Origin: Ypsolopha sequella
Taxonomy: Eukaryota > Arthropoda > Insecta > Lepidoptera > Ypsolophidae
Assembly: GCA_934047225.1 (NCBI GenBank)
Contig: OW204000.1
Location: forward strand, 11,798,001 to 11,862,000
DNA length: 64,000 bases
Reading direction: 5' to 3'
Made by a program: the position numbers and the translations under genes. Shown here in pieces: positions 1 through 11,427 of this stretch (positions within the stretch are counted from its first letter, which is position 1; every line of letters begins with the position of its first letter). The notes under the pieces were generated by a model, which worked only from the letters and a program-made list of their open reading frames with translations, did no database searches and was not told the origin of the DNA.

Positions 1-117
1 GATAGTCCAAAATCTAAACAAAGAATCCAAAACAGTTATACAGCAGATAAATAACTTCAAAAAGTGTCGATTTTGGCGATATACCAAATATATATATTTA
101 ATATATAATCTATATAT

Positions 118-447
118 GTAAAGTGCCTAGATCTTGTCGGTGTAGCATCTTCCATCGTTCTCTGTCCAGAGCTATGTACTATCAGGGAAAAATATGCTGG
201 CCCACTTTTAGCCCGTATTGCATGGTGATAAGAGCGAAAAATGGGTCTGCGGCAATTTCTTCGATGGTACGTCAATGTTCCAGAGTCAAATAATTGGAAA
301 CCTATAACTCCTGCCTTTGCCATAAGATGGTCGATGAACTTGATATTCGGCCTGCCTCTTCCTCTTTTCCCCTCTATTTTCCTTTCGAAGATGATTTTTA
401 TTAGAGGATCAGGCCTAAGAAGGTGCCCGAATATCTCCGGGATCTGA
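118..447 (-). pseudogene. LINE ORF2 C-terminal remnant, frameshifted
   Basis: Minus-strand translation gives EGKRGRGRPNIKFIDHLMA and then, in another frame, ALDRERWKMLHRQD. This 'GRGRP...RERWK' pattern is what I know from the extreme C-terminal tail of insect LINE reverse-transcriptase polyproteins. The two pieces lie in different frames and stop codons interrupt the stretch, so it is a dead fragment. No reverse-transcriptase catalytic motif is present. The LINE clade cannot be assigned from this much sequence. Confidence 0.6.
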
Positions 448-574
448 TAAAATAATCAAGTAGTAACAAAGTTATGTCTGCACATTGAATATTTTTGCGA
501 TTTAAATGAAAAGGGTTATAAGTTTTGCACTGAGATCAGAACTAAAATTTTTAGAATTTTTCTCTATCTGTCTA

Positions 575-757
575 TTCCATTTTAACTGGAAAACCACTCA
601 ACGGATTTGGGTGCAGATTTCTTTATTATCATCGTAGTCAAAGTAGTTGACTCTGGTCAAAATTAAAGCTATAAGAGGTTTTGATGAAATAACTGCCAAG
701 AAAAAACGGTCAATATTTAGAAGACAATCAACGCGAGTGAAGCCGCGGGCAAAAGCT
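575..757 (+). repeat. Partial dispersed repeat ending in GAAGCCGCGGGCAAAAGCTAGT
   Basis: The block ends with 'gaagccgcgggcaaaagc' followed by 'tagtt'. It also carries 'caacggatttgggtgcagat', a phrase typical of an abundant lepidopteran dispersed repeat. A more complete relative in the opposite orientation lies at 40643-41038, and a stub lies at 56445-56475. No coding capacity is seen. Confidence 0.5.
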
Positions 758-1087
758 AGTTAGAAATATATTCTTATGAACATGTTTTCAATTTGTATAG
801 TCAGGAAGTAAATAGCTTGAAATCCTATGGATACATTGGGTGAACTTTTTTTTTATTTTATTTATTTATTTACTAATAACTAAACAATATTATGGCAAGT
901 TAACCTAAAGCAATGTTGTTAAAAATTAAAGAAGAATCAGAAAACCTACGATCTTAATAAACATGAAAATATAAACCACATGAAAAAAAATACTAACTAA
1001 ATCACCTATTACATAACCACCTATTTACTCTATTATAACTTGTAAATTATAAGTTCAATATTATGTTAGAACAAACGAACCAAGATA

Positions 1088-1300
1088 TTATACTGGCTCA
1101 TATCTTTTATCAGTGACAGCCTGAACATACATCTTAGCGATCAGCCCTTCAACGGCGGCTTCACTGAAGGTATATTTGTCACCAGTGTCAAGATGATGGA
1201 TATTGGAAATAGATTTTGATATTGATTCCCGAGCTCCCTATGACGTCAGTCAATCTAGGGACCTCGTGATAGGTCTTGGCGTAAAACATACTTGAGCTTT
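1088..1300 (-). pseudogene. Unrecognised coding-like remnant, frameshifted
   Basis: On the minus strand one frame reads MFYAKTYHEVPRLTDVIG onward to about 1200. The next frame then reads DTGDKYTFSEAAVEGLIAK and continues to a TAA at 1088-1090. The composition looks like real protein: mixed polar and hydrophobic residues, not the lysine/asparagine/isoleucine bias of chance A+T-rich frames. A single indel near 1195 would join the pieces. I do not recognise the protein. It could be a decayed exon, a retropseudogene or part of a transposon. No splice signals decide between these. Confidence 0.3.
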
Positions 1301-3171
1301 TGTTGTCTTCAGGTCAATCTGCTATCAACTATAGATAAACATGGGCATTGATTCTAGCCAACAAATATCCAAAGCCGAATATTTAGATCAAAGAATTAGC
1401 TCTTTAATATATATTTACATTCACTTACCATTATGTATTATAAAACGATTTATGTATCACAAAACATACCCGTACTTAAACAAAGTAATATTAATTTGCA
1501 CCAAAGTAAATAAATACCGCTCAGAATTTCAATTTTCATCGTAATCGCATAAACTTCTCAATGCTAAAGTAACCTCGAACAAATGTAATAACGAGAAACG
1601 TTTCGGATACACAAAACATATGTAAGCCTTTATTAAATTTGTCTTCATTTGAATTCCCGCCGTTAGGAATTGCGTTTCAGTTTAAACGTTTTCTTGGCTT
1701 AATTGAATCAATTGGTTAATTAGCTGTGTTATACAGAATATGTAATATTTTATTTATTTTATCTACCCCCATATTGCAATAAGGTAATTACAACACCAAA
1801 AGCTATTGTAATGGGTGTTTTTTTAGAGGTTTGGTTTTTAAATTTAAATAAAACACGCAAAAACTATGTAAATGGCCATTATGTTGGCTATATTTAAAAC
1901 ACATTGTTATGCCATTAATGCTTAAGGCGATATGCGAATAAAATACGTTTGTTTCTTTTCAGTGTATTTCATGAAATACCCGGAAAATTTTAATAAATTT
2001 CTGGTATATGCATTTTGACCATATAATCTAAGATTTTGAAATTGGAAAACATGTTTGGTTAAATAGAAACGATAGAATAGAAATAATTGTTGAAATGAGG
2101 TCTTCAAACACACCTTTTCTCCTCGGTTGACGAATAGGAAATGGTATATGAATACAGAACTCAAACATATTTTATTAGGTGTGTTTCAACAATATCTTGA
2201 GATTTGATATTTGAAATTTCGCTAGTTATTTTAGTTTTTTTATAAAAATTATAAAACTAACATTTTTCGCTTTCTCCCTGAATCCGCCCCTCTCGCACTA
2301 GTCGCACTGAGCGTGTTTTCGCTTGGAGTGACAGTGACAAAAATGAAATTCGCATAGCCTCTTAAATATGATTTCATTTTGTTTTATTTATGTTTAAATA
2401 TATTTTGGGAGGAGCCTAGCTCAGTAAGTAAACTTTCTGTGGGAACTTGTGTTTTTATAATTTATGTAACTTATTTTGAAATATAGAAATTTTCAATTTT
2501 CAATTTTCAAGTTTTTAACAAAAAATATAATTTTACTTTGGCCAAAGCCTCCCTGCACAATAATTTAAAACGACTTATATTAATGGCGCTGATATCACAT
2601 ATTTATTAATATAAAAAGTTTTAAAATACCAACAATGTAAAACTAGAGCAAAGTGTGCTTACTTAAGCAATGTCAATGCTATCCCCTAGATAGCGCTAGT
2701 TGTTGAAAAATAAAACACTAGTTTAAAATAACTAAGTTTGCGCACGCTATACAGGCACGGAATCTAGCATATATTGAGCAGATGTATTGAAAAATATTTG
2801 TGAAATCATTTGTCCATGAACAGCTCAGTATTTCCACTCTACAGGCGCGCATTGAAACGGTTCAGTGTTTGAGTGCAAAATACTGGAAATACAACCGTGT
2901 TCTAGAAAACTAAACTGTTTAAAATAACATATGAAGCGATTTTATTTCTCAATAGAGTAAACAAATACAAACAATGTATAACTTTGTTTTATGAAATTGA
3001 AAAGAAACAGGAAAATCTTATTTTATTCTGTTCTGTTTAGATGTTGTGGTAATATACACTAACTTAATTTTTTATACTTATTTTCCCTCTCACTCCCTGG
3101 GAATATGTCATGGGTAACGATACGTTGCGGGATAGATCACGCCCATAAACGTGAATACATTATTTTTCATC
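1301..3171. other. A+T-rich non-coding stretch
   Basis: No supported gene. The open frames here are short and show no family motif. A roughly 80-bp segment at 2266-2345 ('gaatccgcccctctcgcact') recurs inverted at about 57505-57575 ('agtgcgagagggacggattc'), so at least that part is dispersed repeat. The remainder is unassigned. Confidence 0.5.
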
Positions 3172-3758
3172 AGGAATCGATCATTTAAAAATGGTTACAC
3201 CTTTCTGTTACACGTTGTATATACATAGACTTACATTCTGTCAATAAGTACCAGGAATCGATCATTTAAAAATGGTTACATCTTTCTGTTACACGTTGTA
3301 TATACATAGACTTACATTCTGTCAAGAAGTACCAGGAATCGATCATTTAAAAATGGTTACACCTTTCTGTTACCCGTTGTATATACATAGACTTACATTC
3401 TGTCAAGAAGTACCAGGAATCGATCATTTAAAAATGGTTACACCTTTCTGTTACCCGTTGTATATACATAGACTTACATTCTGTCAAGAAGTACCAGGAA
3501 TCGATCATTTAAAAATGGTTACACCTTTCTGTTACCCGTTGTATATACATAGACTTACATTCTGTCAAGAAGTACCAGGAATCGATCATTTAAAAATGGT
3601 TACACCTTTCTGTTACACGTTGTATATACATAGACTTACATTCTGTCAAGAAGTACCAGGAATCGATCATTTAAAAATGGTTACACCTTTCTGTTACACG
3701 TTGTATATACATAGACTTACATTCTGTCAAGAAGTACCAGGAATCGATCATTTAAAAA
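3172..3758 (+). repeat. 81-bp minisatellite, seven full copies plus 20 bp
   Basis: Copies of a unit starting 'aggaatcgatcatttaaaaa' begin at 3172, 3253, 3334, 3415, 3496, 3577 and 3658, with a partial copy at 3739. The period is exactly 81 bp and the copies differ by only a few bases. Because 81 is divisible by 3, the array gives a 217-residue open frame (3272-3925) with a 27-residue peptide period. This is a by-product of the repeat. The segment 'tcaagaagtaccaggaatcg' inside each unit matches the inverse of the right end of the mariner remnant that follows. The array therefore appears to be tandem amplification of the mariner 5' terminal repeat plus about 40 bp of flank. Confidence 0.9.
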
Positions 3759-4640
3759 TCCCGCTTAGCGGGATTGTCAAAATTCTTGCTAAGTTGGTAC
3801 AACTGTCCTCTATATTCACGTGGAGTTTTACCGTCACTTATAATTTAGTTTATTTACAGTGCGCTATTTTTTCAATTCATCTCAAGTGTGTTTTGCGATT
3901 TTTACAATGGATAAAAATATCGTAAGAAGGTCTTAAATTTTGCATTGCAAATAGAATTTCCTGTGCCGAAGCGCTGAAAATGTTACATAAGGCTTTTACG
4001 GTGAATCGACTTTTGGTACAGTGCATTTAAAAGCAGTCGAGATGTGGTTGAAGATTTGTCTCGTTTTGGTCGGCCATCAACGTCTTGAACTTAACTTAAC
4101 ATCACTAAAGTAGGTAAAGGAAATGGTGACTGAAAATCATCGTTTAAGTCTGAGAGAGGTAGCCGCTGAAACGTATGTGTCTCACGAATCAATTCTTACC
4201 ATTTTAAACGATTGTTTGGGCAACGCGTCACCGCTCGACAAGTTTCGAAAGACCTGAAGTTTCTGCAAAAACTCAATCGCGTAAGGGTCGCTGAAGACAT
4301 GATAGAACGAATCACTGCCGACTCCACAATTCATAAAACGAACTGTAACTGATGATGAGACATGGGTTTACGAGTTTGACAGACAAACCATTGCAAACCA
4401 GTCATCAAGCTTTGCAATGGCTTCAGTTTTCAGTTGATAGATGACATAAGAGAGAATTCGCAGCGAGTCAAGTCTATTCCAGAAAATTCGTTTAAAAATG
4501 TTTTGATGAATGAGTTATTCGCTGGCGTAAGTGTATTATTTTGGAAGTGGCCTACTTTGAAGGCGATAAAATAAATTTGGATGAATAATACATATTTTGT
4601 GTTTTATTGACCGACTCCCGGTACTTTCTTGACACAGTAG
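3720..4640 (+). mobile_element. Deleted mariner-family DNA transposon
   Basis: The left end (from 3720, after a TA at 3718-3719) and the right end (to 4640, followed by a TA at 4641-4642) are inverted relatives. 'tcaagaagtaccaggaatcg' on the left corresponds to 'tcaagaaagtaccgggagtc' read in from the right. TA flanks and about 30-bp inverted ends are mariner hallmarks. At about 0.9 kb it is shorter than the usual 1.3 kb for the family, which fits an internal loss within the transposase. The left terminal repeat continues outward as the 81-bp array. Confidence 0.75.
3907..4588 (+). pseudogene. Mariner transposase pseudogene
   Basis: From an ATG at 3907, scattered frames give mariner-like stretches: RFGRPST, then KEMVTENHRLSLREVAAET, DLKFLQKLNRVRVAEDM and TVTDDETWVYEFD, which holds the first catalytic aspartate region. 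The C-terminal end reads YFEGDKINLDE before a TAA at 4586-4588. Several frameshifts, in-frame stops and a missing central block, where the second and third catalytic aspartates should lie, make it inactive. The N-terminal helix-turn-helix region is recognisable but broken. It belongs to the IS630/Tc1/mariner DDE/D superfamily. Confidence 0.8.
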
Positions 4641-4674
4641 TATACTCGTACCTTATCTTAATTCGTACAAATAT

Positions 4675-4931
4675 AAGGTCTTTCAATTTAAATGGAAAGT
4701 AATTTAGGAGGTGATTCAGTATCGTTAATACATCACATTTCACTGCAAAGTATTTTTTTTGCGCGAACTTTTTCTTCACTTGTCCGACAAACTGAGTCAG
4801 CTGATCGGACCACTTTGTACTGAGAAGTGAAAAAAAAGTTCACGCAAAAAAAGTGCTTTGCAGTGGAATTTGATGTTTTAAAGATACTGAATCACCTCCT
4901 AAATTACTTTACATTTAAATTGAAAGACCTT
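4675..4931. mobile_element. Hairpin MITE with ~106-bp inverted arms
   Basis: The left arm (4675-4780) starts 'aaggtctttcaatttaaatg'. The right arm (4826-4931) is its inverse with about ten differences. The spacer is 4781-4825. No coding capacity. It sits 35 bp beyond the mariner right end. The nearly symmetrical structure would fold into a long RNA or DNA hairpin. Superfamily is not determined because I see no clear target duplication. Confidence 0.75.
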
Positions 4932-5134
4932 TTAAAATAAAGTAAGTTTGCTGCCTATTCTCCTCTATGGCTGCCTACAAAGACTTGTCTCTGACTTGAC
5001 AGGGGCTGCAGTACGGCTAGTTAAATTTACAGCGCGAAAATGCTCTTTTGGTGCGTGGATATAAAAGTCAAAGCTTTGTACTCTATAACATATCTTCATA
5101 ATTTGAATTTCACAAAATCCTTATGTAGCGGGTA

Positions 5135-5230
5135 TAATTTAAATTCAAATTCAAATATTTATTGCATTCATGTTGTACAAAAATAATAGAATAATAGATA
5201 TAATAGAAAAAACTATTATTCATATTGAGA
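5135..5230 (-). mobile_element. LINE 3' tail remnant
   Basis: Read on the minus strand, the block ends in 'aatatttgaatttgaattt', the same kind of 3' terminus seen at 35740-35767 (plus) and 51118-51150 (minus). Only the untranslated tail is present. Confidence 0.4.
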
Positions 5231-5278
5231 AATAACGTATAATAATAAGATATAATAAATAATTATGTACTTCATAAA

Positions 5279-5385
5279 CACAACGCGCTACACAAACACA
5301 CACACACACCCTCTCACACACACGCACACCCTCACACACACCCTCTCACACCCTTACACTCTCACACATCACTACACACTTAATT
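5279..5385 (+). repeat. CA-rich simple repeat
   Basis: An imperfect run of 'cacacac' blocks interrupted by 'ccctct' and 'acactctcac' motifs. It is a microsatellite-like tract with no other structure. Confidence 0.85.
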
Positions 5386-6156
5386 AAACTATGACTGTCA
5401 CTTCTTAAATATAGCTGTAAAAGTATCACAGAAGTAAAAAGATTTAACAAAATGTATTAATACTGAAATTGCTACGCGAGAGCGATTTTCTCCTGGCACG
5501 ATTGTATTTACACTCAAAAGGAGAAATCAACCTCATATATTGTTAAAACGATTTGTTATCCAATAAACTATATATATATATATTTTTTTTTAATATAGGG
5601 TGTTACAATAATTATACATAAGTGGTATTAAACATGACCCTGTAAGGGCAAAGCAAATGAAATTTAATTAATCTTAAATAATATCACAACATAATATTAT
5701 CTTATTGCATAACTAATTTATGTTAGATTAACTTATAATTATTATTTTAATATTAAAAATTAGTAGGTACTTATAATTAAGTTTACAATGAAAATGAAAC
5801 AATTTCACTAGATTTTCTAATTCTTAATTACTTAATTCTAAAAATTCTTGTAATGTATAATAAATTTTTTTAAGAGAAAGTATTTCAAGTTTTGTTGGAA
5901 ATGATTAAAATGTTTGTTTACATTAAAATTTTCTGGTAAATTTATATTATTAAATAAAATAAAATCTAGGTTAAAAAAAATTAAAGCTAAAATTCAATGT
6001 GTACCATAAAAAACCTACCTGCAAAAAATCAAGTTTTTAGGTTGTATAGATGAGAAACTCAGGCAAAAAAAGCTTGAATCCACGCACCAAAAGAACCTCG
6101 TCGTACTATAATAATTATACCGTCGCTTTTAAACCTGAGTACTAAACTGCGAGGCG
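5386..6156. other. A+T-rich stretch between short inverted phrases
   Basis: No gene seen. The phrase 'ctcttttggtgcgtggat' at about 5043 recurs inverted at about 6080 ('atccacgcaccaaaagaa'). It could mark the ends of a roughly 1-kb inverted-repeat element spanning 5040-6100. The arms are short (about 20-25 bp) and no target duplication was found. Confidence 0.3.
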
Positions 6157-6320
6157 AGTAAATAATAATAATAATAATATAACATTTATTGCGAGCAACT
6201 AGACCCATATCACACAATAACAAACAAACATACACTTTTAAAAGTTAACAATAAGACATTACAATAAAATTACAATATAATAAAATAAATACAACTTAAT
6301 AAACTTACAAAATAAAACAT
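6157..6320 (-). mobile_element. LINE 3' UTR fragment with (ATT)n tail
   Basis: On the minus strand the sequence runs through 'gagcaactagacccat' context and ends 'gcaataaatgttatattatt' followed by ATT repeats. This resembles LINE 3' ends with trinucleotide tails. There is no coding sequence. Confidence 0.4.
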
Positions 6321-6584
6321 CATTAAACATTTAAAACACAAATACAGAAATCAATATGTACTATTACTATTTATATGTACATGAACCCGGTGTTTTATAG
6401 CATGGCTGTCCAGTATATTGGCTAATGTATTCAAAACAGAGTAAGAGCTACCGTAAAAATAAACCCATTCTATTTACTTATCACAAGGGGCAGTAACCGC
6501 AGCGGCCAAGGCCAACAGAATAAATTTATGGTGGTAACGTATGCCGACTGATGTACTGAATAATGGCAAAGTCAAAAGGAATAG

Positions 6585-6690
6585 AAGAGCTTGTAGATTG
6601 ATGGATGTGGAAGTAGCGAAAGAGGTGTGTCAGGTTCGTAGCAGACGTAATTCGGGCTACCCCTCTGGCTATCTATCCCTGTATGGGAAA
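6585..6690 (+). pseudogene. LINE C-terminal 'LMDVE...YPSG' fragment
   Basis: Plus-strand translation gives RLMDVEVAKEVCQVRSR, then a broken YPSG. The same tail occurs at 15736-15840 (+) and 41690-42024 (-), where it is longer. It is a short remnant of a LINE polyprotein C-terminus. Confidence 0.5.
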
Positions 6691-7560
6691 ATGACGTTAT
6701 TCTTTTGAATTTAAAAAATTCTTACATTGATTCCTATTTAATTCCAAAATAAATAACAGGATGCATTCAGAATGCAAAAGCGGACTGAGCCAAAGAGGAC
6801 TCGAAATATATCTTGCTTTCATTAATTAATGTGTATAATTAAAAAAAAAACACTATATATATCAATATTTAGAAGGAAAAGCCGAATGGTAACATTATAT
6901 TTTATGATTTTGTATGATCAACTTAAAAACGGATCTGAAATTCATCAAAGAAAAAAACACGTAAAAAAAAACGAATCGCATACGAGTGAGTGCACGAATT
7001 CCCTAATAGCTGCGTCTTGTACTTTTGTTTACGACTGCAAGATTTTTTTTTTTTGTTTTAAATCCTTTATACAATTTTAGTACCTACTGGTACGCGTTTC
7101 GGAAATAATTCCAACCCTTTTAAATAAACGTCTGTTTTAAAATGATGAATGATATAATACCATAGAGATTTTTGTTAAAACTTTTATGAAACCTATAATA
7201 ACAGTAGAATTTAACAAATCCCCGAGAATTTAACCAAAATGTGTTTAAAACATTTAAAATCTATGGACTGTTACCTTTTATTGATATTTCATAGTCGATA
7301 GGGCTTACCATCAATCACGTAGGGACGTAATAATCGTCGGTGAAACGTGTATATGTTAAAGCCAAAGTAATTAAATAGCAATTATACATAATGGCTTGAT
7401 ATTATATATATTCGCTAAACTGCATAGATATTGTAACAAATTAATTACTTTATCTAGAGATTATTTATAATACCTAGTTGGAATTGGCTAAAGTAATAAA
7501 TGCAATCCTACTTGCTTTTTTAACTTATATTTTAGTGACAATTTGATTTAAAGTTACAAA
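6691..7560. other. Unassigned A+T-rich stretch
   Basis: Nothing recognisable as a gene. The longest open frame (about 83 codons near 6829) is rich in lysine and isoleucine and has no motif. A short SINE-like phrase 'aataatcgtcggtgaaacg' lies near 7326. Confidence 0.4.
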
Positions 7561-7561
7561 A

Positions 7562-7740
7562 CTTGGGACGTCGCCTCGCTCCGCTCCGCTTCGCCCGGCT
7601 CCTTATTTTATATTACATGTAAACCTAACACGCTCCTCTTTGCTTTGCTCGTCGTCGCACCTTTTTTAGACTTCTGGTGAAATATTTTCAGTTTAATACT
7701 TTAAATTCGCCCACTCAGTATTTTTAGCCACACGCTTCGG
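7562..7740 (+). repeat. Partial copy of TIR element (59421 family)
   Basis: Contains 'acatgtaaacctaacacgct' and then 'ctcgtcgtcgcacc', shared in order with 59520-59600 and with the copy at 31115-31589. The terminal inverted repeats are not clearly preserved here. Confidence 0.5.
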
Positions 7741-8092
7741 TATTTATTCCGGACACTTGAAGTCACTATATTACTTTATCAACGTCCTACTAGATATTAT
7801 GTATAATGGCTGGATTATTTGATTAATTCTGCTCCAATAATCACTTTGTCTAAATTAGGTAGACATTATATATAATGGCTGGAGAGTATAAATAATATCT
7901 AGATTAATTACTTTGGCTGTAACATATATACGAGTGTGGACTTTGAATTTCACTTCACAGGACATATACACTCGGAAATACCGATTAACACCCCTTCCGT
8001 TATTCATTACGCGAAGATGTATTCATTATTTTATTTGTTTATTATTTTAGCTTAAAAAGTCCGTATAAGGTTTAATGCACATAAATGAATAT

Positions 8093-8260
8093 ACTATAGC
8101 GCTGATCTTATAAAAAACGCAAAAGCTTTAAGTTCACTCGGTAGAAAAAGATTACGACGTTACCTCTAAATTTCATGTTTTTCGAGTGTCAGGTGACCTT
8201 ACTTAAATCATACAGCCTTGAAATTTGTATTAAAAATAAGTGAACAATAACCCCGTTTAA
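8093..8260 (+). repeat. Dispersed repeat, copy 1 of pair with 15081-15250
   Basis: About 165 bp shared in direct orientation with 15081-15250. Common phrases are 'aacgcaaaagctttaagt', 'tttcatgtttttcgagtgt' and 'ccttgaaatttgtattaaaa'. Differences are scattered. It is non-coding. Confidence 0.7.
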
Positions 8261-9070
8261 TAATTTAATCTAGAAATCGAATTATTAAATAAAAACTCAG
8301 GTTTTTGTGAAGAGGTGTTTCTTGGTGGTCGTAACAGTCACGGCTGAGGAAACGTCGTAGAGTTCAGTTTTTGATTGATGCAAAATGAGGTGCTCCATCT
8401 GACTTTATATGTAGCCTTAACAGGTTGTTGACATGAATATTACCCATTAAAACATTTACTTAGGACCTATAATTTTATTTGACCTTTCTTTGAATTATTA
8501 CCATTAAAATTACTTTTACAACATTTTTCACTAACTGTTTATTGCACGCCACTTCGTTCGTACTTAGTGCCTACATTGTATGTACAATGGCCCGCACGTC
8601 AAACTACCCAGTGGCAGTTATTACAACGTTGTTAGAATGAATATAAGCAATTCATTTTAATTGCAACAGGCACCTGTTCCCTATAACTCAAGTTGTATTA
8701 GAAGCACTTGGAGTGTTGCAAGGATAATAATAATTCCACTCTATAAGGGGTTATCGCCAAATGGGTTCTTTCTAAAGCCTTCTCCTCGTTTATGGCTAAA
8801 CCAATAATATTGAAAAATGTTTTATAAATTATCAACCCTAAGGCAACATACGCAACATTTTTCTTTTTGATACCACCATAACTTCTATATGAAAAAAATG
8901 TTGAACCCATTTGGTTTTTTTTTTTGCTTGAATTCCTTACTGCTCCTAAGCGGCTTGGTCGATTTAATTAATTTATGCTTCAATAAATAGATAAACTTGA
9001 TAGCTATAAACATAACGTATAATAATTCAATCGAACAATCACGTCCATGTGAGAAAAAATATTTTCTCCT
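8261..9070. other. Unassigned stretch
   Basis: No gene or repeat boundaries recognised. The short open frames are chance frames without motifs. Confidence 0.4.
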
Positions 9071-9074
9071 ATTT

Positions 9075-9205
9075 CGCCCTCTCAAGGACGCAGCGAGCGT
9101 CGTAACAGCCACCTATGCATTGCGCGCTGATATGATTTTTATTTCAATGTCGTTCTCGTCGATATTCGTTCCAACAAACATCGAGCTGCTAATTTGGCGA
9201 CAGTA
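9075..9205 (+). repeat. Dispersed repeat, inverted partner at 10365-10500
   Basis: Shares 'gcgctgatatga', 'atttcaatgtcgtt' and the 'gacgcagcga..cgtcgtaacagccac' arrangement with the minus strand of 10365-10500. Both copies are open and would encode similar peptides (RADMxxISMSF). The conservation looks nucleotide-driven, with no start or domain, so I treat it as a repeat and not as a gene. Confidence 0.6.
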
Positions 9206-10000
9206 ATCGCCGAAGCTGGTTCATTGATTGGCGAAGAACAAGCGAAGGATCGTAACCGAGAGAAGTCACTCTATGACGATACATTTCAATCTTTGTATCT
9301 TCTGGCTACAGTGACACTCTCGTTCTGTATTATAATGGTTTTATTATTCATAACCATTTAGGTATATATGACAAGAAGGTATTTTGTGTAATTAGAAAAC
9401 TCACAGTTTAATTAATAAATATCACCTTTGATATGTGTCTCGTTATTTAAGTAATAGTTATGTTATAATTCTTATCGCAAAAGCAATTTGAAGCATAAAG
9501 CGATAAACCCATAACCACGCATGTCACGTAATAAAGGCATGCGAGTACAAAATGTCACATGTAATAAAATGAAAACTAGCGTTAGTGAAGTCAGTCTACT
9601 AAGTTTTGAAATTGGGTAACTGCTGAAATTTCATTCAAGAATTAAAATTTAAATAATTAAATTAAAAATTAAACCATTTACTCCAACATTGAGTGACATA
9701 GACCTAAGAACGTGGGAGACGTCATATATCTGGTCACTTGGTGCTCATTATGGACGTGGACACTACAGACATCACTGACAGACATGACCCGACCGACCGA
9801 CAAACTAGAACGCTCAAAATTCCAAGTAATTACGACAACAACATCGCAAGATGAGCAGTAATTAGATATTATCAGAAGTAATCAGCACCATCTGTAGAGA
9901 AACCTATTTATTTAGAAAAAAGTTACTAAAATGGTTAACAGTTGTCACTTTTACTTTTTTTATTTACATAATTTATTTGTCAATACTTTGTTTCATTTGA
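9206..10000. other. Unassigned stretch
   Basis: A+T-rich. Nothing supported as gene or repeat by eye. Confidence 0.4.
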
Positions 10001-10045
10001 CTGATGACGGCCCCATACCATGGGCCGATATATATCGAGCGAAAA
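10001..10045 (+). ncRNA. Hammerhead-like motif A (degenerate)
   Basis: CTGATGA is followed by C, a hairpin GGCCC...GGGCC, then GATATATATCGA. This resembles the hammerhead core CUGANGA-stem II-GAAA, but the GAA is degraded to GAT and an extra base precedes the stem. The copy at 39902 shares the same phrases with an intact GAAA. Probably a relic. Confidence 0.3.
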
Positions 10046-10364
10046 CGTATATTATTATTTTAATTTTAATAAGGAAACCAAAGAAATAAAATTTTAATAG
10101 GAAACTTTGCAAAATTTGTGATTAATATCTAATGTTCATGTTTTCTACTAAACTATGGGTATTTTTATAATCAAAGGTAAAGAAATTGTAATGCTTACAC
10201 GACAGAACCTTGTATGATTGGACACGTTTGGTTTTTGTCCAGAATCAGACACAGATAGTCTGACAGTCGAACAAAATAAGGGATTTAAGATTTTTTAAAA
10301 AGGAAACACTCATAATTTTAAAGTATTAAGCTTAATAATGTGCATATATATATATATATATATA

Positions 10365-10500
10365 CCCTAAAATTGGTAACACGATGTGTGACGGTACAAA
10401 TATTGACGGAAACGACATTGAAATAACGTTCATATCAGCGCGCATTGCAAAGTGGCTGTTACGACGATCGCTGCGTCTCAGAATAGTGCAAAGTAGGAGA
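10365..10500 (-). repeat. Dispersed repeat, inverted partner of 9075-9205
   Basis: Minus strand matches 9075-9205 through the 'cgtcgtaacagccac' and 'gcgctgatatga' segments. A (TA)n run at about 10346-10363 borders it on the left. Confidence 0.6.
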
Positions 10501-10599
10501 ATACTTTTTCCGTGGACTTGACGGACGAAAACGAATTTCAATTTAATTTTTTTAGCTACAGGTATAATTAGACTTTAATTTAGTGAAAAAATTATCAAA

Positions 10600-10722
10600 A
10601 TCGCCTTATCACCAAAGTTAGGCTGGATAGAGTCTTTTTTTAGAGATAAGTTTACCCTTGTACATGTTAATTTGTTAATATTTTGTTTGTAAATGTTTGT
10701 GTACAATAAAGAATAATACTTG
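10600..10722 (+). mobile_element. LINE 3' UTR fragment
   Basis: Ends in 'gtgtacaataaagaata', a 3' end shared in form with LINE fragments ending near 36215 (+) and 33940 (-). The upstream text 'agagataagtttaccct' followed by 'tgtaca' resembles lepidopteran LINE 3' untranslated regions. No coding part remains. Confidence 0.5.
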
Positions 10723-11425
10723 CTTCAGGCTTCGGGAGGAGCATCTACGAATAAGAATTATTATTCTTAGCGTAAATCACAAGGAACTTTCGATAACTTT
10801 CTTATCTAAAGTAACAACAAAAAAAAATTCAATTTTTATTTTTTAAGTATTCATATCAGCCGTATAGGACGAGTAAAAAAAGACAGTTCTAATATTGAGT
10901 TAGAGTATCTATATTGTTGAAGTTTTCAGCACGTAATCCCTATAAACCTTTTACTCGAAGCACTGATTTTCTTGTGAGAATTCGAACACGAAAACTGGTA
11001 TTACTACTCATCCATACAAAAAACTTTCACTAACGAACTTCATCTGTTCCATACATTTAGATCGAACTACTTATACTTTTATAATTTTCGCGACTTTATA
11101 AATAGGTATTGGAAATATAATTTTTAGAATTCTATAAACAGCAACAGCTTTGTTATAAAAAAAAAACAAAACTTTCAAGGCTGACATAACGGCAGAACTT
11201 GTGTAGAAGCTGAAACACGCTCGCACGGGCACGTATACAAACACCCTCACATGGGTACGTCCACAAACAGGAATGAATTCGATTCTAACTGGGGAATTGC
11301 ACAAAAGATGCCGATCGGCTACGTCGCTCGCCGCCAACTTGGACTCTTAGACTAGTGGCTAGCACGCAATAACGTCTTGATAAATTTTTGAAGGCGTCGT
11401 CGTCAAAAATATCAAAATCCGTTCC
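10723..11425. other. Unassigned stretch
   Basis: No supported gene. An 88-codon minus-strand frame (11071-11337) has no recognisable domain and is likely chance. Confidence 0.4.
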
Positions 11426-11427
11426 AG

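Noticed and set aside
3172..3758. CRISPR-like spaced repeat
   Set aside because: The units are contiguous 81-bp copies without unique spacers, and the DNA is eukaryotic.
3272..3925. 217-codon open frame
   Set aside because: It is the translation of the 81-bp repeat (81 = 3 x 27) plus mariner leader. No domain is present and the first copy has a stop.
9075..10500. Conserved small protein encoded by two inverted copies
   Set aside because: Similarity extends at nucleotide level with no shared start codon, and the frames end at unrelated places. A dispersed repeat explains it better.
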